7,356 nucleotides of DNA, from the NCBI GenBank assembly GCA_031257735.1, contig JAIROC010000037.1:1-7356 (forward strand), given 5' to 3'. Below, piece by piece: positions 1-6,445 of this stretch (position 1 is the first letter of the stretch; every line of letters begins with the position of its first letter). Origin of the DNA: Bacteroidales bacterium (lineage in GTDB: Bacteria > Bacteroidota > Bacteroidia > Bacteroidales > WCHB1-69). The notes under the pieces were generated by a model. The model saw nothing but the letters and a program-made list of their open reading frames with translations. It searched no databases and had not been told where the DNA came from. Position numbers and translations under genes: made by a program.

Positions 1-62
1 ATTACGCTTTCATAATGTCATTTTGTCCATCATGAAATAGAATTAAAGAATGTCGCTTTTAC

Positions 63-105
63 AATGGCTGAAAGCCATAAATCATTAGCACAGTGGCAAC
101 GCCCT
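63..105 (+). repeat. Interspersed hairpin repeat, left inverted copy
   Basis: This segment aligns with the reverse complement of 276-317 over 42 positions, with 5 mismatches and one extra base (T94). It begins with a small hairpin at 65-77 (TGGCT, loop GAA, AGCCA) and ends with AGCACAGTGGCAACGCCC (88-104), a slightly decayed version of the stronger hairpin in the partner copy. Hairpins with three-base loops in inverted copies resemble REP/BIME-type intergenic elements. The family name is not recognised, and the alignment was done by eye. Confidence 0.7.
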
Positions 106-112
106 TCAATAA

Positions 113-143
113 TTGAAAACTGAAAATTGAAAATTGAAAATTG
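113..143 (+). repeat. Heptamer tandem array, unit TTGAAAA
   Basis: Four successive 7-base units are visible: TTGAAAA (113-119), CTGAAAA (120-126), TTGAAAA (127-133) and TTGAAAA (134-140), followed by a partial TTG (141-143). Only one unit differs, by one base. The array lies just inside the left inverted element and runs directly into the start of the 31-base direct repeat at 143. The function is unknown. Confidence 0.85.
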
Positions 144-173
144 GCTAACGCAAACAAAAATAACTCATAACTC
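143..173 (+). repeat. 31-base dispersed direct repeat, copy 1
   Basis: This copy matches 396-426 at 29 of 31 positions; the differences are A147 versus G400 and A156 versus T409. It starts GGCTAACGCAAAC and runs into the first heptamers of the next array. The second copy overlaps the end of the cstA-family gene. Confidence 0.85.
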
Positions 174-233
174 ATAACTCATAATTCATAACTCATAATT
201 CATAATTCATAATTCATAATTGATATAATTGAT
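162..233 (+). repeat. Heptamer tandem array, unit AAYTCAT
   Basis: Nine contiguous 7-base units occupy 162-224. In order they are AACTCAT three times, AATTCAT, AACTCAT, AATTCAT three times, then AATTGAT. A further AATTGAT follows at 227-233 after a two-base insertion (AT). Variation is almost confined to the third base (C or T), with a G change in the final units. This looks like replication-slippage growth of a short seed. There are no unique spacers, so it is not a CRISPR. It shares its 7-base period with the neighbouring TTGAAAA array, although the unit sequence is unrelated. Confidence 0.9.
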
Positions 234-236
234 TAC

Positions 237-249
237 GCCCTTTCAGGGC
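237..249. repeat. Short hairpin GCCCT-TTC-AGGGC
   Basis: A perfect 5-base stem with a 3-base TTC loop sits just to the right of the AAYTCAT array. The loop is the same as in the hairpin at 303-315, and its complement GAA is the loop at 65-77. It probably belongs to the same hairpin-repeat family. There is no T-run on either side, so a terminator role is not supported. Confidence 0.55.
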
Positions 250-275
250 TTAGTTTTTAGGAATTTACGTTACAC

Positions 276-317
276 AGGGCGTTGCCCTGTGCTATTGATT
301 GCGGGCTTTCAGCCCTT
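276..317 (-). repeat. Interspersed hairpin repeat, right inverted copy
   Basis: This is the inverted partner of 63-105. It contains most of a perfect 8-base hairpin with a 3-base loop (273-291: CACAGGGC, GTT, GCCCTGTG) and a second hairpin at 303-315 (GGGCT, loop TTC, AGCCC). The stems are GC-rich against an AT-rich background. The hairpins could stabilise or end the transcript of the upstream operon, but that is inference. Similar palindromic intergenic sequences are common in bacterial genomes, and I cannot name this family. Confidence 0.7.
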
Positions 318-382
318 TACCGTTATTTTCTGATTACAATTATACATTGAAGAAATGAATTTATGCGTTTTCGGACAGACAC

Positions 383-426
383 GAGTTATGAGTTAGGCTG
401 ACGCAAACTAAAATAACTCATAACTC
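383..426. repeat. Perfect 13-base inverted repeat around the cstA-family stop codon
   Basis: Bases 383-395 (GAGTTATGAGTTA) are the exact reverse complement of 414-426 (TAACTCATAACTC), separated by 18 bases. The stop codon of the cstA-family gene (408-410) lies in the loop. In the transcript this would form an AT-rich 13-base-pair stem. The minus-strand sequence after the stem is not T-rich, so it is not a standard Rho-independent terminator. Both arms are two-unit versions of the heptamer found in the array at 162-224. Confidence 0.8.
396..426 (+). repeat. 31-base dispersed direct repeat, copy 2, inside the cstA-family 3' end
   Basis: This is the second copy of the sequence at 143-173 (29 of 31 identical, offset 253 bases). 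On the minus strand it supplies the codons for the last five residues (SYELF) and the TAG stop of the cstA-family gene. One of its two differences from copy 1 (T409) is what makes the codon TAG rather than TTG. Without it, translation would run four more codons to a TAA at 393-395. Confidence 0.85.
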
Positions 427-1850
427 CGTTCGAATTTTTTCATGTAGAGAATAAACAGCACAATCGAAATCAATGTAATTACACCGCCGATCCAATATGA
501 AATGATATAAGTCAATCCGAAAGCATGCACGATGTAAGTTACCGCGACCATAGTCATAAATAAAGCGGGAAGCAAAGGAACAAAATACCATTTCTTTTCC
601 TGAAACATGTACAAAGTAACCGCCCACAAAGTAACTGCGGCTAAGGCTTGATTTGCCCATGCAAAATATCGCCAGATAATTTCAAATCCATTTTTGTCTA
701 TTAAACTGTAGATCAAAATAAGTAATCCGACAACAAATAAAGGGATCGCAATATATAAGCGTTTGAGTACAGGTTTTTGATCAAAATGTAGAAAATCTGC
801 AACAATCAAACGTGCAGAACGAAAAGCCGTATCTCCAGAAGTAATAGGCGCAGCTATTACCCCCAGAATCGCCAAAACACCACCAATAATACCCAACCAT
901 TTTTTTGTAATTGCATCAACAACGATGGCAGCATTTTCTCCCTGTCCAAGAATTTCTTTTCCCTGATCGGTATCAAAAAAGAAGTAAGACGCGGCGAATG
1001 CCCATATCAACGCAACTATTCCTTCTGTAATCATAGAACCCAAAAAAACAGGTCTGCCATACTTTTCATTTTTCATACAACGCGCCATCAAAGGAGATTG
1101 TGTAGCGTGAAATCCAGATATCGCTCCACAGGCAATAGAAATAAACATCATCGGAAAGACAGGTGTAATGTCAGCTTGAGGATGTTTGTTTTGTAAGCCT
1201 TCCCAAATTTCGGGAAGCGGCGGCTGATAGATAAAAATAGATAATAAAATTCCTAACGCCATGAATAATAAACAAAATCCAAAGACAGGATAAATCTTTC
1301 CGATAATTTTATCAACAGGCAATAAGGTAGCAAGAATGTAATAAATGAAAATAACAACAATCCAAAACATAGTGTCAAGGTATGCAGGCGTTAAATTGGC
1401 TAACAATCCCGCAGGTCCCGCTACAAAAACAACGCCCACCAAAATCATCAACACAACCATAAATATACGCATGATTTGTTTGGGTATTTTTCCTAAATAT
1501 TCTCCGTGTATTTCGGGTAAACTGACTCCGTTTTTCCGTAAAGAGATCATTCCCGATAAATAATCATGTACCGTACCTCCGAAAATACATCCGAAAACGA
1601 TCCATAAAAAAGAAGCAGAACCGAATTTTGCGCCCATTATCGCCCCGAAAATAGGACCTAATCCCGCAATATTCAAAAACTGTATCATAAATATTCGCCA
1701 AGTCTTCATCGGGATATAATCAACCCCATCTTCTTTGGTATAAGCAGGCGTCTTTCGGTTTTTGTCTATGCCAAAATTCTTCTCTATCAGTTTACCATAG
1801 ATAAAATAGCCCAAAACTAAAATAACAATTGAAACGATAAATGTAATCAT
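408..1850 (-). CDS. cstA: CstA-family carbon starvation / peptide or pyruvate transporter (480 aa)
   Basis: This is an integral inner-membrane protein of the CstA family. Characterised members take up peptides or pyruvate when carbon is short; the substrate here cannot be told from sequence. The family signatures are clear: QFLNIAGLGPIFGAIMGA (57-74), GGTVHDYLSGMISLRKNG (91-108) with SLPEI after it, CGAISGFHATQSPLMAR (241-257), TSGDTAFRSARL (337-348) and RYFAWANQ (394-401). Many hydrophobic segments run through the protein, from residues 2-18 to a last helix at about 453-470. At 480 residues it is a short form; Escherichia coli CstA has about 700. The start ATG lies 12 bases after the murF-alr stop, with no clear ribosome-binding site, so it is probably the last gene of the operon. 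The extreme C-terminus (SYELF, stop) is encoded by a dispersed repeat and may not be ancestral. Confidence 0.93.
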   Translation of the reverse strand: MITFIVSIVILVLGYFIYGKLIEKNFGIDKNRKTPAYTKEDGVDYIPMKTWRIFMIQFLNIAGLGPIFGAIMGAKFGSASFLWIVFGCIFGGTVHDYLSGMISLRKNGVSLPEIHGEYLGKIPKQIMRIFMVVLMILVGVVFVAGPAGLLANLTPAYLDTMFWIVVIFIYYILATLLPVDKIIGKIYPVFGFCLLFMALGILLSIFIYQPPLPEIWEGLQNKHPQADITPVFPMMFISIACGAISGFHATQSPLMARCMKNEKYGRPVFLGSMITEGIVALIWAFAASYFFFDTDQGKEILGQGENAAIVVDAITKKWLGIIGGVLAILGVIAAPITSGDTAFRSARLIVADFLHFDQKPVLKRLYIAIPLFVVGLLILIYSLIDKNGFEIIWRYFAWANQALAAVTLWAVTLYMFQEKKWYFVPLLPALFMTMVAVTYIVHAFGLTYIISYWIGGVITLISIVLFILYMKKFERSYELF

Positions 1851-1862
1851 CTCTATAAAATA

Positions 1863-4337
1863 TTAGTCATGTATAAATATTCGTTTTACGCGTTGAGAAA
1901 TACCTGTTAATAATTCATATTCTATTATTGATGAACTCCGTGCAAGTTGTGAAATCGACAGTTCCTTGCCAAAAATAATAACAGTATCTCCTTCTTTGGC
2001 AGGAATATTGGTAATATCCACCATGCACATATCCATACAAACGTTACCGACAACGTTTGCCAACTTTCCATTAATCAAAACTTTTGTATTTCCGTTACCC
2101 GCCGATCTCGGAAATCCATCTGCATAGCCAATAGGAACTGTTGCAAGCACAGTATCTTTGTTTGCCTTCCATTTTCGGTTATATCCAACTGTATCGGAGG
2201 CTGTGATGTATTTTATTTGTGAAATAATTGTCCTTAAAGTAGCCACATTCGACAGTTTATTGGTTGGCACAAAAGGATTAATTCCGTACAAGCCTATTCC
2301 CATTCTCACCATGTCAAACTGATACTCTGGAAAACGAGACATCGCCGCTGAATTTGAGATATGTTTAAGCGGATAATACCCAATCTGTTCCGCAATAGAT
2401 TGATAACATTCAGAAAACAAATCAGCCTGATGTTTTGTAAAATCATTTTCTTGTGGATCATCCGCAGCCGCAAAATGCGAAAAGATACTCTCTACACGAA
2501 TGTTCGGATTATTTTTCAGTATTTGCACTAGTTCAGAAATATCTTTCTTTTCAAAGCCCAGACGATGCATTCCCGTATCAATTTTCAAATGGATATTGAC
2601 ATTCTCTCTGTGAAAGTTTTGCTCCATTGCCGATAAAAGCAAATGCAATATCCGAAAACTGTAAATCTCTGGTTGTAATTCGTATTTTAAAATCAATTCG
2701 AGACCCAATTCATCAGGATTCATCACCATGACAGGCAAGGTGATATTCTTATTTCTCAAGGAAACGCCTTCATCTGCATAAGCTACCGCTAAATAATTCA
2801 CGCCGTAAAACTGTAACGCATTAGCAATATCAATATCACCCATCCCATAACCAAAGGCTTTGACCATTACCATTATTTTTGTTGTGGGTTTGAGCAATGT
2901 ACGATAGTAATTCAAATTATCAATAAGAGCAGGAAGACTTACCTCCATAACCGTTTCATGTGTTTTCAGGCTTAAATAATTGGATATTCGTTCAAAATTG
3001 AATTGTCTGGCGCCCTTGACCAAAACAATTTCGTTGTCAAGTTTATTTGTATCAAAATTAGAAAAGAAATCATTTGTTGTTTTATAAAATTCCTTTTCAA
3101 TGGTGAAACTGTTATTCTGACGACCAATAGCTTCTCCAATACCAATGATGCGATGAATGTTTTTGTTTTCTAAGAGGAGTGCAATTTCCCTGTACAGCGT
3201 ATTTTCCGAACTTCGACTTTGAAGAATATCCGACAAAATGACAGTTCTTTTTTGATACTGATGCTGATTATTCATCAAATCCAAGGCAATTTGGAGAGAA
3301 TTAATGTCAGAATTATAGGTATCATTGATAATCATACAACGATTAATGCCTTGCTTCATTTCCAGGCGCATGGCAATGGGCGTCAGTTTGGCAATCCGTT
3401 CAATAATGATCTCGTTGGAATAGTCCATGAGTAACATTGTTGCCCAACAATGAATAACATTTTCAATGGCAGCATCATCTACAAAAGGAATTGTAATAGA
3501 AATCTCCTTTTCTTTATACAAAGCCTGAATAAATGTTTCGATAGAACGTTTCTCGATGGTATTAATGATTAAATCAGCATCTTTTCCGCGTGTACTCCAC
3601 GAAAATAAACGTATTTTTTTAAGTAATTCTGTTCGCATCAATCCTTCCATGATAAGTCCATGGTCGCTTGAAACAATCAAAGTATCTACATTTCGGAACA
3701 AATTCAGTTTTTCGCCTACTTTCTGTCGAATATCCATAAATGCTTCATCGTGAGCAGAACCGATATTGGTAAAAATTCCGATAGTAGGCTCTATAAATTT
3801 TTTGAGCGTGTTCATTTCGTCGGGTTTGGATATTCCCGCCTCGAAAATTCCTAATTGGTCATCCTTAGACATCTTCCAAACCGACAGCGGTACCCCTATC
3901 TGAGAATTAAAACTGTTTGGAGAATAGACTATCTTGTTATCAGGACACAACAACTGATATAACCATTCTTTAATAATTGTTTTTCCATTGCTGCCGGTAA
4001 TTCCGATGACAGGTATGGAAAACTTCTTTCTGTGAAACTTGGTCAATTGATGCAATGCCAACAAGGTATTATCAACAAGAATAAAGTTTGCCTTTGGATA
4101 GTCTTGCATTCTATCGAAATCTTTGTTTACCACAAAATTATACACATTCCTTTTGTACAAAGAATCTATATATTTATGTCCATCATTTTTTGCAGTTACC
4201 AGGGCGAAAAACAAAGCATATTGCGTTCCCTGTATTTTTCGACTATCATACAACAAATCCTTGATAAGATAATTCTTATCAAAGTTAGCCTGTAAGTTTC
4301 CATGTACAATAGTCGCTATCTTTGAAACAGTATACAT
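1863..4337 (-). CDS. murF-alr: Bifunctional MurF ligase / alanine racemase fusion (824 aa)
   Basis: This cytoplasmic fusion carries two consecutive steps of D-alanine use in peptidoglycan synthesis. The N-terminal half (about 1-450) is MurF, which joins D-Ala-D-Ala to UDP-MurNAc-tripeptide using ATP. Visible signs are the P-loop GITGSNGKT (112-120), NSFNSQIGVP (141-150), EAGIS (166-170), TNIGSAH (190-196), MRLE (323-326), NDTYNSD (338-344) and KGAR (441-444). The C-terminal half (about 462-824) is a PLP-dependent alanine racemase. It has MVKAFGYG with the PLP lysine at 493, KIDTGMHRLGF (585-595), VRMGIGLYG (677-685), VGYNR with the probable catalytic tyrosine at 719, IGYADGFPR (736-744) and GNVCMDM (764-770). 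Both active sites look intact. The fusion is known in Bacteroidota and is close to the combined length of the two enzymes. It starts 8 bases after pdxA and is probably co-transcribed with it. Confidence 0.97.
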   Translation of the reverse strand: MYTVSKIATIVHGNLQANFDKNYLIKDLLYDSRKIQGTQYALFFALVTAKNDGHKYIDSLYKRNVYNFVVNKDFDRMQDYPKANFILVDNTLLALHQLTKFHRKKFSIPVIGITGSNGKTIIKEWLYQLLCPDNKIVYSPNSFNSQIGVPLSVWKMSKDDQLGIFEAGISKPDEMNTLKKFIEPTIGIFTNIGSAHDEAFMDIRQKVGEKLNLFRNVDTLIVSSDHGLIMEGLMRTELLKKIRLFSWSTRGKDADLIINTIEKRSIETFIQALYKEKEISITIPFVDDAAIENVIHCWATMLLMDYSNEIIIERIAKLTPIAMRLEMKQGINRCMIINDTYNSDINSLQIALDLMNNQHQYQKRTVILSDILQSRSSENTLYREIALLLENKNIHRIIGIGEAIGRQNNSFTIEKEFYKTTNDFFSNFDTNKLDNEIVLVKGARQFNFERISNYLSLKTHETVMEVSLPALIDNLNYYRTLLKPTTKIMVMVKAFGYGMGDIDIANALQFYGVNYLAVAYADEGVSLRNKNITLPVMVMNPDELGLELILKYELQPEIYSFRILHLLLSAMEQNFHRENVNIHLKIDTGMHRLGFEKKDISELVQILKNNPNIRVESIFSHFAAADDPQENDFTKHQADLFSECYQSIAEQIGYYPLKHISNSAAMSRFPEYQFDMVRMGIGLYGINPFVPTNKLSNVATLRTIISQIKYITASDTVGYNRKWKANKDTVLATVPIGYADGFPRSAGNGNTKVLINGKLANVVGNVCMDMCMVDITNIPAKEGDTVIIFGKELSISQLARSSSIIEYELLTGISQRVKRIFIHD

Positions 4338-4345
4338 ATATTTTT

Positions 4346-5398
4346 TTATAAGGGTGTATTATTTTCGTTTTTGTTTTGATCTATATAAGACAGATATTGT
4401 TTTCTGTTTCTGAAGATATCGCAGGCACAATAGATAGCATTCCGGAAAGCATCAGGTGAAGCCAAATCTTTACCTGCAATTTCGTAAGCTGTTCCGTGTG
4501 CGGGGGAAGTCCTGATAAAAGGCAATCCTGCTGTATAGTTTACACCTTTTCCATCCGACAAAATCTTAAAGGGTATCATCGCCTGATCGTGATACATGGC
4601 TAAAATTCCATCAAATTTAGTGTATTGTCCCGAACCAAAAAAGCCATCCGCCGAAAAAGGACCAAAAGTATATATTCCCTGTTTGAAAGCATCTTTCATA
4701 GCAGGAATTATTTGACTTTGTTCTTCCTTTCCAAACATACCATTTTCTCCCGCATGAGGATTTAATGACAGAACGGCAATTTTGGGTTTTACACACATAA
4801 AATCCTGCTGTAAAGTTGTATCAAGGGCTTTCAGTTTGGTTTTAATCAATCCTTTGCGCAGTATTTTGGGGACATCAGACAAAGCGCAATGTGTTGTTAC
4901 CGTTCCGATTTTTAAATTTTCGGCAATCATCAGCATCAAATAATTATCGCTATTGAATTTTTTAGCAAAATATTCCGTATGACCTGCAAAAGCAAATGCT
5001 TCCGAATGAATATTATGTTTATTAATCGGCGCTGTTACCAAAACATCTATTTTTCCTGCAGCAAGGTCTTCGGTTGCCATTTGCAACGAAGCTAATGACA
5101 TTGTTCCTGCTAAATCGTTTGATACACCCAGATTAACTTTAACGTCTTTATCTATCACATTAATAATATTTGCCTTCTTTGTAGACATCTGTTCAAGTTG
5201 AGCAATCACATTAAAGGATAAATCTCCGCTACCCTTAACAAGTTTACGATGATAAGTGGCGATTTTAGAAGAACCATACACCACAGGTGTACATATTTCC
5301 ATCATACGGGCATCCATCAAGGTTTTTATAATTACCTCGTATCCAATTCCATTTATATCGCCATGTGTAATACCTACCACTATTGGTTTCTCTGCCAT
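4346..5398 (-). CDS. pdxA: 4-hydroxythreonine-4-phosphate dehydrogenase PdxA (350 aa)
   Basis: PdxA oxidises 4-phosphohydroxy-L-threonine with NAD(P); the product then feeds PdxJ in the DXP-dependent route to pyridoxal phosphate. The N-terminus GITHGDINGIGYEVI (9-23) is the form typical of Bacteroidota. Three histidines fit the metal ligands of E. coli PdxA: H170 (in TTHCALSDV), H215 (in NPHAGE) and H270 (in YHDQ), each four residues further on than in the E. coli enzyme. Other family motifs are INKHNI (125-130), AGHTEYFA (138-145), RTSPAHGTAYEIAGK (296-310) and the final SPDAFRNAI. The length is normal for the family. It is the first gene after a recognisable promoter, and its 8-base gap to murF-alr suggests one transcript. 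This would tie supply of PLP to a PLP-dependent racemase. Confidence 0.97.
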   Translation of the reverse strand: MAEKPIVVGITHGDINGIGYEVIIKTLMDARMMEICTPVVYGSSKIATYHRKLVKGSGDLSFNVIAQLEQMSTKKANIINVIDKDVKVNLGVSNDLAGTMSLASLQMATEDLAAGKIDVLVTAPINKHNIHSEAFAFAGHTEYFAKKFNSDNYLMLMIAENLKIGTVTTHCALSDVPKILRKGLIKTKLKALDTTLQQDFMCVKPKIAVLSLNPHAGENGMFGKEEQSQIIPAMKDAFKQGIYTFGPFSADGFFGSGQYTKFDGILAMYHDQAMIPFKILSDGKGVNYTAGLPFIRTSPAHGTAYEIAGKDLASPDAFRNAIYCACDIFRNRKQYLSYIDQNKNENNTPL

Positions 5399-5418
5399 AC
5401 TTATTTCAATTTAGGCTG

Positions 5419-5451
5419 CAAAGGTAGCATTATTATCTTTCTCTTTGCAAG
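5419..5451 (-). promoter_or_regulatory. Bacteroides-type promoter for the pdxA operon
   Basis: On the minus strand TACCTTTG (5426-5419) fits the -7 consensus TAnnTTTG of the Bacteroidota primary sigma factor. CTTG (5451-5448) lies 21 bases upstream as a plausible -33 element. The expected start of transcription is about a dozen bases before the pdxA ATG, so the leader is very short and has no room for a riboswitch. No operator is visible. Confidence 0.7.
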
Positions 5452-5902
5452 TTTAAATGAATAATTTGCTAACAATAGTTAGAACTAAAATTTATATCCA
5501 ACATTAAATGAAAATGAATGTATATCGTTATTCGCAAATAAATCCCCAATAAATGAATCTATATTTTTATTCAAATGATAATAATATCCGAGATGAAAAT
5601 AAACAGCAGCATTATTGTCAAACCTGACATCAAAACCTATCGCAGCATTTATCTCTAATCCACTTTGTTTATAAAGAGCAAGTGTAGAATATGTAATCGG
5701 GAAACTATAACCACAATCCAATAAAAAATAAGGAGATATCTTACGTTTGATAAAATCTATTTTTATTCTACCCGATAGAGGTATATGTAAAGCATACATT
5801 CTCACGGACGTTGTTGTATATTGTATAGTATAGGTTGGATTAGTAAAAGAATAAAAATTAAAATAATGTTCATACCAATAAGAATAATCCAGTCCGATAA
5901 TA

Positions 5903-5909
5903 CCCCCCC
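5903..5909 (-). repeat. G7 homopolymer at the frame break
   Basis: Seven C on the plus strand, read as seven G in the coding strand, lie in GCT-GTG-GGG-GGG-TAT. The upstream frame reads VGG up to this point, and the downstream barrel resumes if one G is lost (GTG-GGG-GGT-ATT, VGGI). Such runs slip during replication and are also common sites of sequencing error. Confidence 0.9.
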
Positions 5910-6284
5910 ACAGCAACATAAGGATTGAACCGATACATCTGAGAAACGCCAATAAAAGAAGAAATAACAGGTCTATAATATTTTGCATCAGAGGACAAAT
6001 AATTCATATTAAATTGCTCTCTCATACCTAACTCAAGAGCTATCTCATATCCTTTTTTCTTTATGGCAGGATGAAGCAATGGATAAATACTTACTTCACC
6101 GCTCTCCCATTTTACGCTGTCAATTTTGCTAATTGGCGTTGCGTAAAGAACTCCCTGTTGATTTTCATATTGTTTATACGAGATATTTCTTTGGGACAGT
6201 CCCATTATCTTGGCATTTACAGTCGTCTTATTCCTAAAGAAGATAATATCTTGCGCATATCCCACCTGCACAAAAAGAATTATG

Positions 6285-6294
6285 AAAAAAAAAA
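6285..6294 (-). repeat. T10 homopolymer in the signal-peptide codons
   Basis: Ten A on the plus strand read as T10 in codons 6-10 of the barrel gene, contributing to VFFF of the signal-peptide core. The present length keeps the frame open. A gain or loss of one base would stop translation near the start, which is the usual place for an on/off slippage switch in surface-protein genes. Confidence 0.9.
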
Positions 6295-6345
6295 CAATTA
6301 CTGCTTTTCTCATGACATCTATGATTTTTATGATTGACCAATATT

Positions 6346-6354
6346 TGCAAGATA
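6346..6354 (-). promoter_or_regulatory. Possible -7 element of the barrel gene
   Basis: TATCTTGCA on the minus strand, about 33 bases before the ATG, resembles the -7 sequence TAnnTTTG but lacks one T. No TTTG-like -33 element is seen at the usual distance. It is placed sensibly but is weak. Between it and the methyltransferase gene I see no further structure. Confidence 0.3.
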
Positions 6355-6445
6355 ACGCATAAATGAATGATTTCTTATTGTATATTTCAAAAAGATGAAA
6401 GCAATACGTTATTAATCACCTGTTCTTTACGCTGAAAAACCATTA

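Larger units (their letters stand above)
1..407. other. Gene-free, repeat-rich region downstream of the cstA-family gene
   Basis: I see no credible coding region here. The stretch holds two inverted copies of a hairpin-rich element (63-105 and 276-317), two tandem arrays with a 7-base period (113-143 and 162-233), an extra short hairpin (237-249: GCCCT, loop TTC, AGGGC) and one half of a 13-base inverted repeat (383-395). Bases 1-60 and about 318-380 show no recognisable structure. The GC-rich hairpins lie beyond the cstA-family stop, where transcription of the operon should end, but none is followed by a T-run on the minus strand, so I do not call a classical terminator. Confidence 0.75.
5485..6313 (-). 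pseudogene. Outer-membrane beta-barrel protein, frame broken at a G7 run
   Basis: Two overlapping frames make one gene. The first (6313 to 5870) starts with a signal peptide (MRKAVIVFFFIILFVQVGYA, probable cut before Q21). A short beta-rich region follows (about 22-75), ending ISKIDSVKWESGEV, which resembles segments preceding barrels in Bacteroidota envelope proteins. Barrel-like sequence then runs to PYVAVGG (131-137). The frame next runs into TGA at 5872-5870. The barrel continues in the second frame (IIGLDYSYWYEHYF onward) and ends SFNVGYKF at the TAG at 5487-5485, with the terminal phenylalanine expected of an outer-membrane barrel. The frames meet at seven G (5909-5903, coding strand). 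With six G the product is a continuous 275 residues. The ATG at 5988 in the second frame is not a real start, because the peptide before the junction there is unrelated and leucine-rich. The good barrel C-terminus suggests recent or reversible breakage, or an indel error. The specific role is unknown. Confidence 0.8.

Noticed and set aside
162..233. Short regular repeats as a CRISPR array
   Set aside because: The period is 7 bases with no unique spacers, and no cas genes are nearby.
273..291. Strong 8-base hairpin as a Rho-independent terminator of the operon
   Set aside because: The minus-strand sequence after it has no T-run, and the hairpin is part of a repeated element.
3219..3434. Plus-strand open frames inside murF-alr and the other genes
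   Set aside because: They lie opposite strongly conserved coding sequence, look like no known protein and have no promoter or operon context; they are shadows.
1863..4337. MurF–alanine racemase fusion as a new enzyme architecture
   Set aside because: The fusion is already known in Bacteroidota, and all expected motifs are present in both halves.
5399..5418. A riboswitch or other leader control ahead of pdxA
   Set aside because: The likely transcript start is only about a dozen bases before the ATG, so there is no room for a structured leader.
5469..5482. Hairpin CTAAC-AATA-GTTAG just after the barrel gene as a terminator
   Set aside because: The stem has only five base pairs, is AT-rich, and has no T-run after it on the minus strand.
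5485..5988. A separate 167-residue protein starting at the ATG at 5988
   Set aside because: Its first 29 residues overlap well-formed coding sequence of the upstream frame, and the two frames join cleanly at the G7 run, so this is the second half of one gene.
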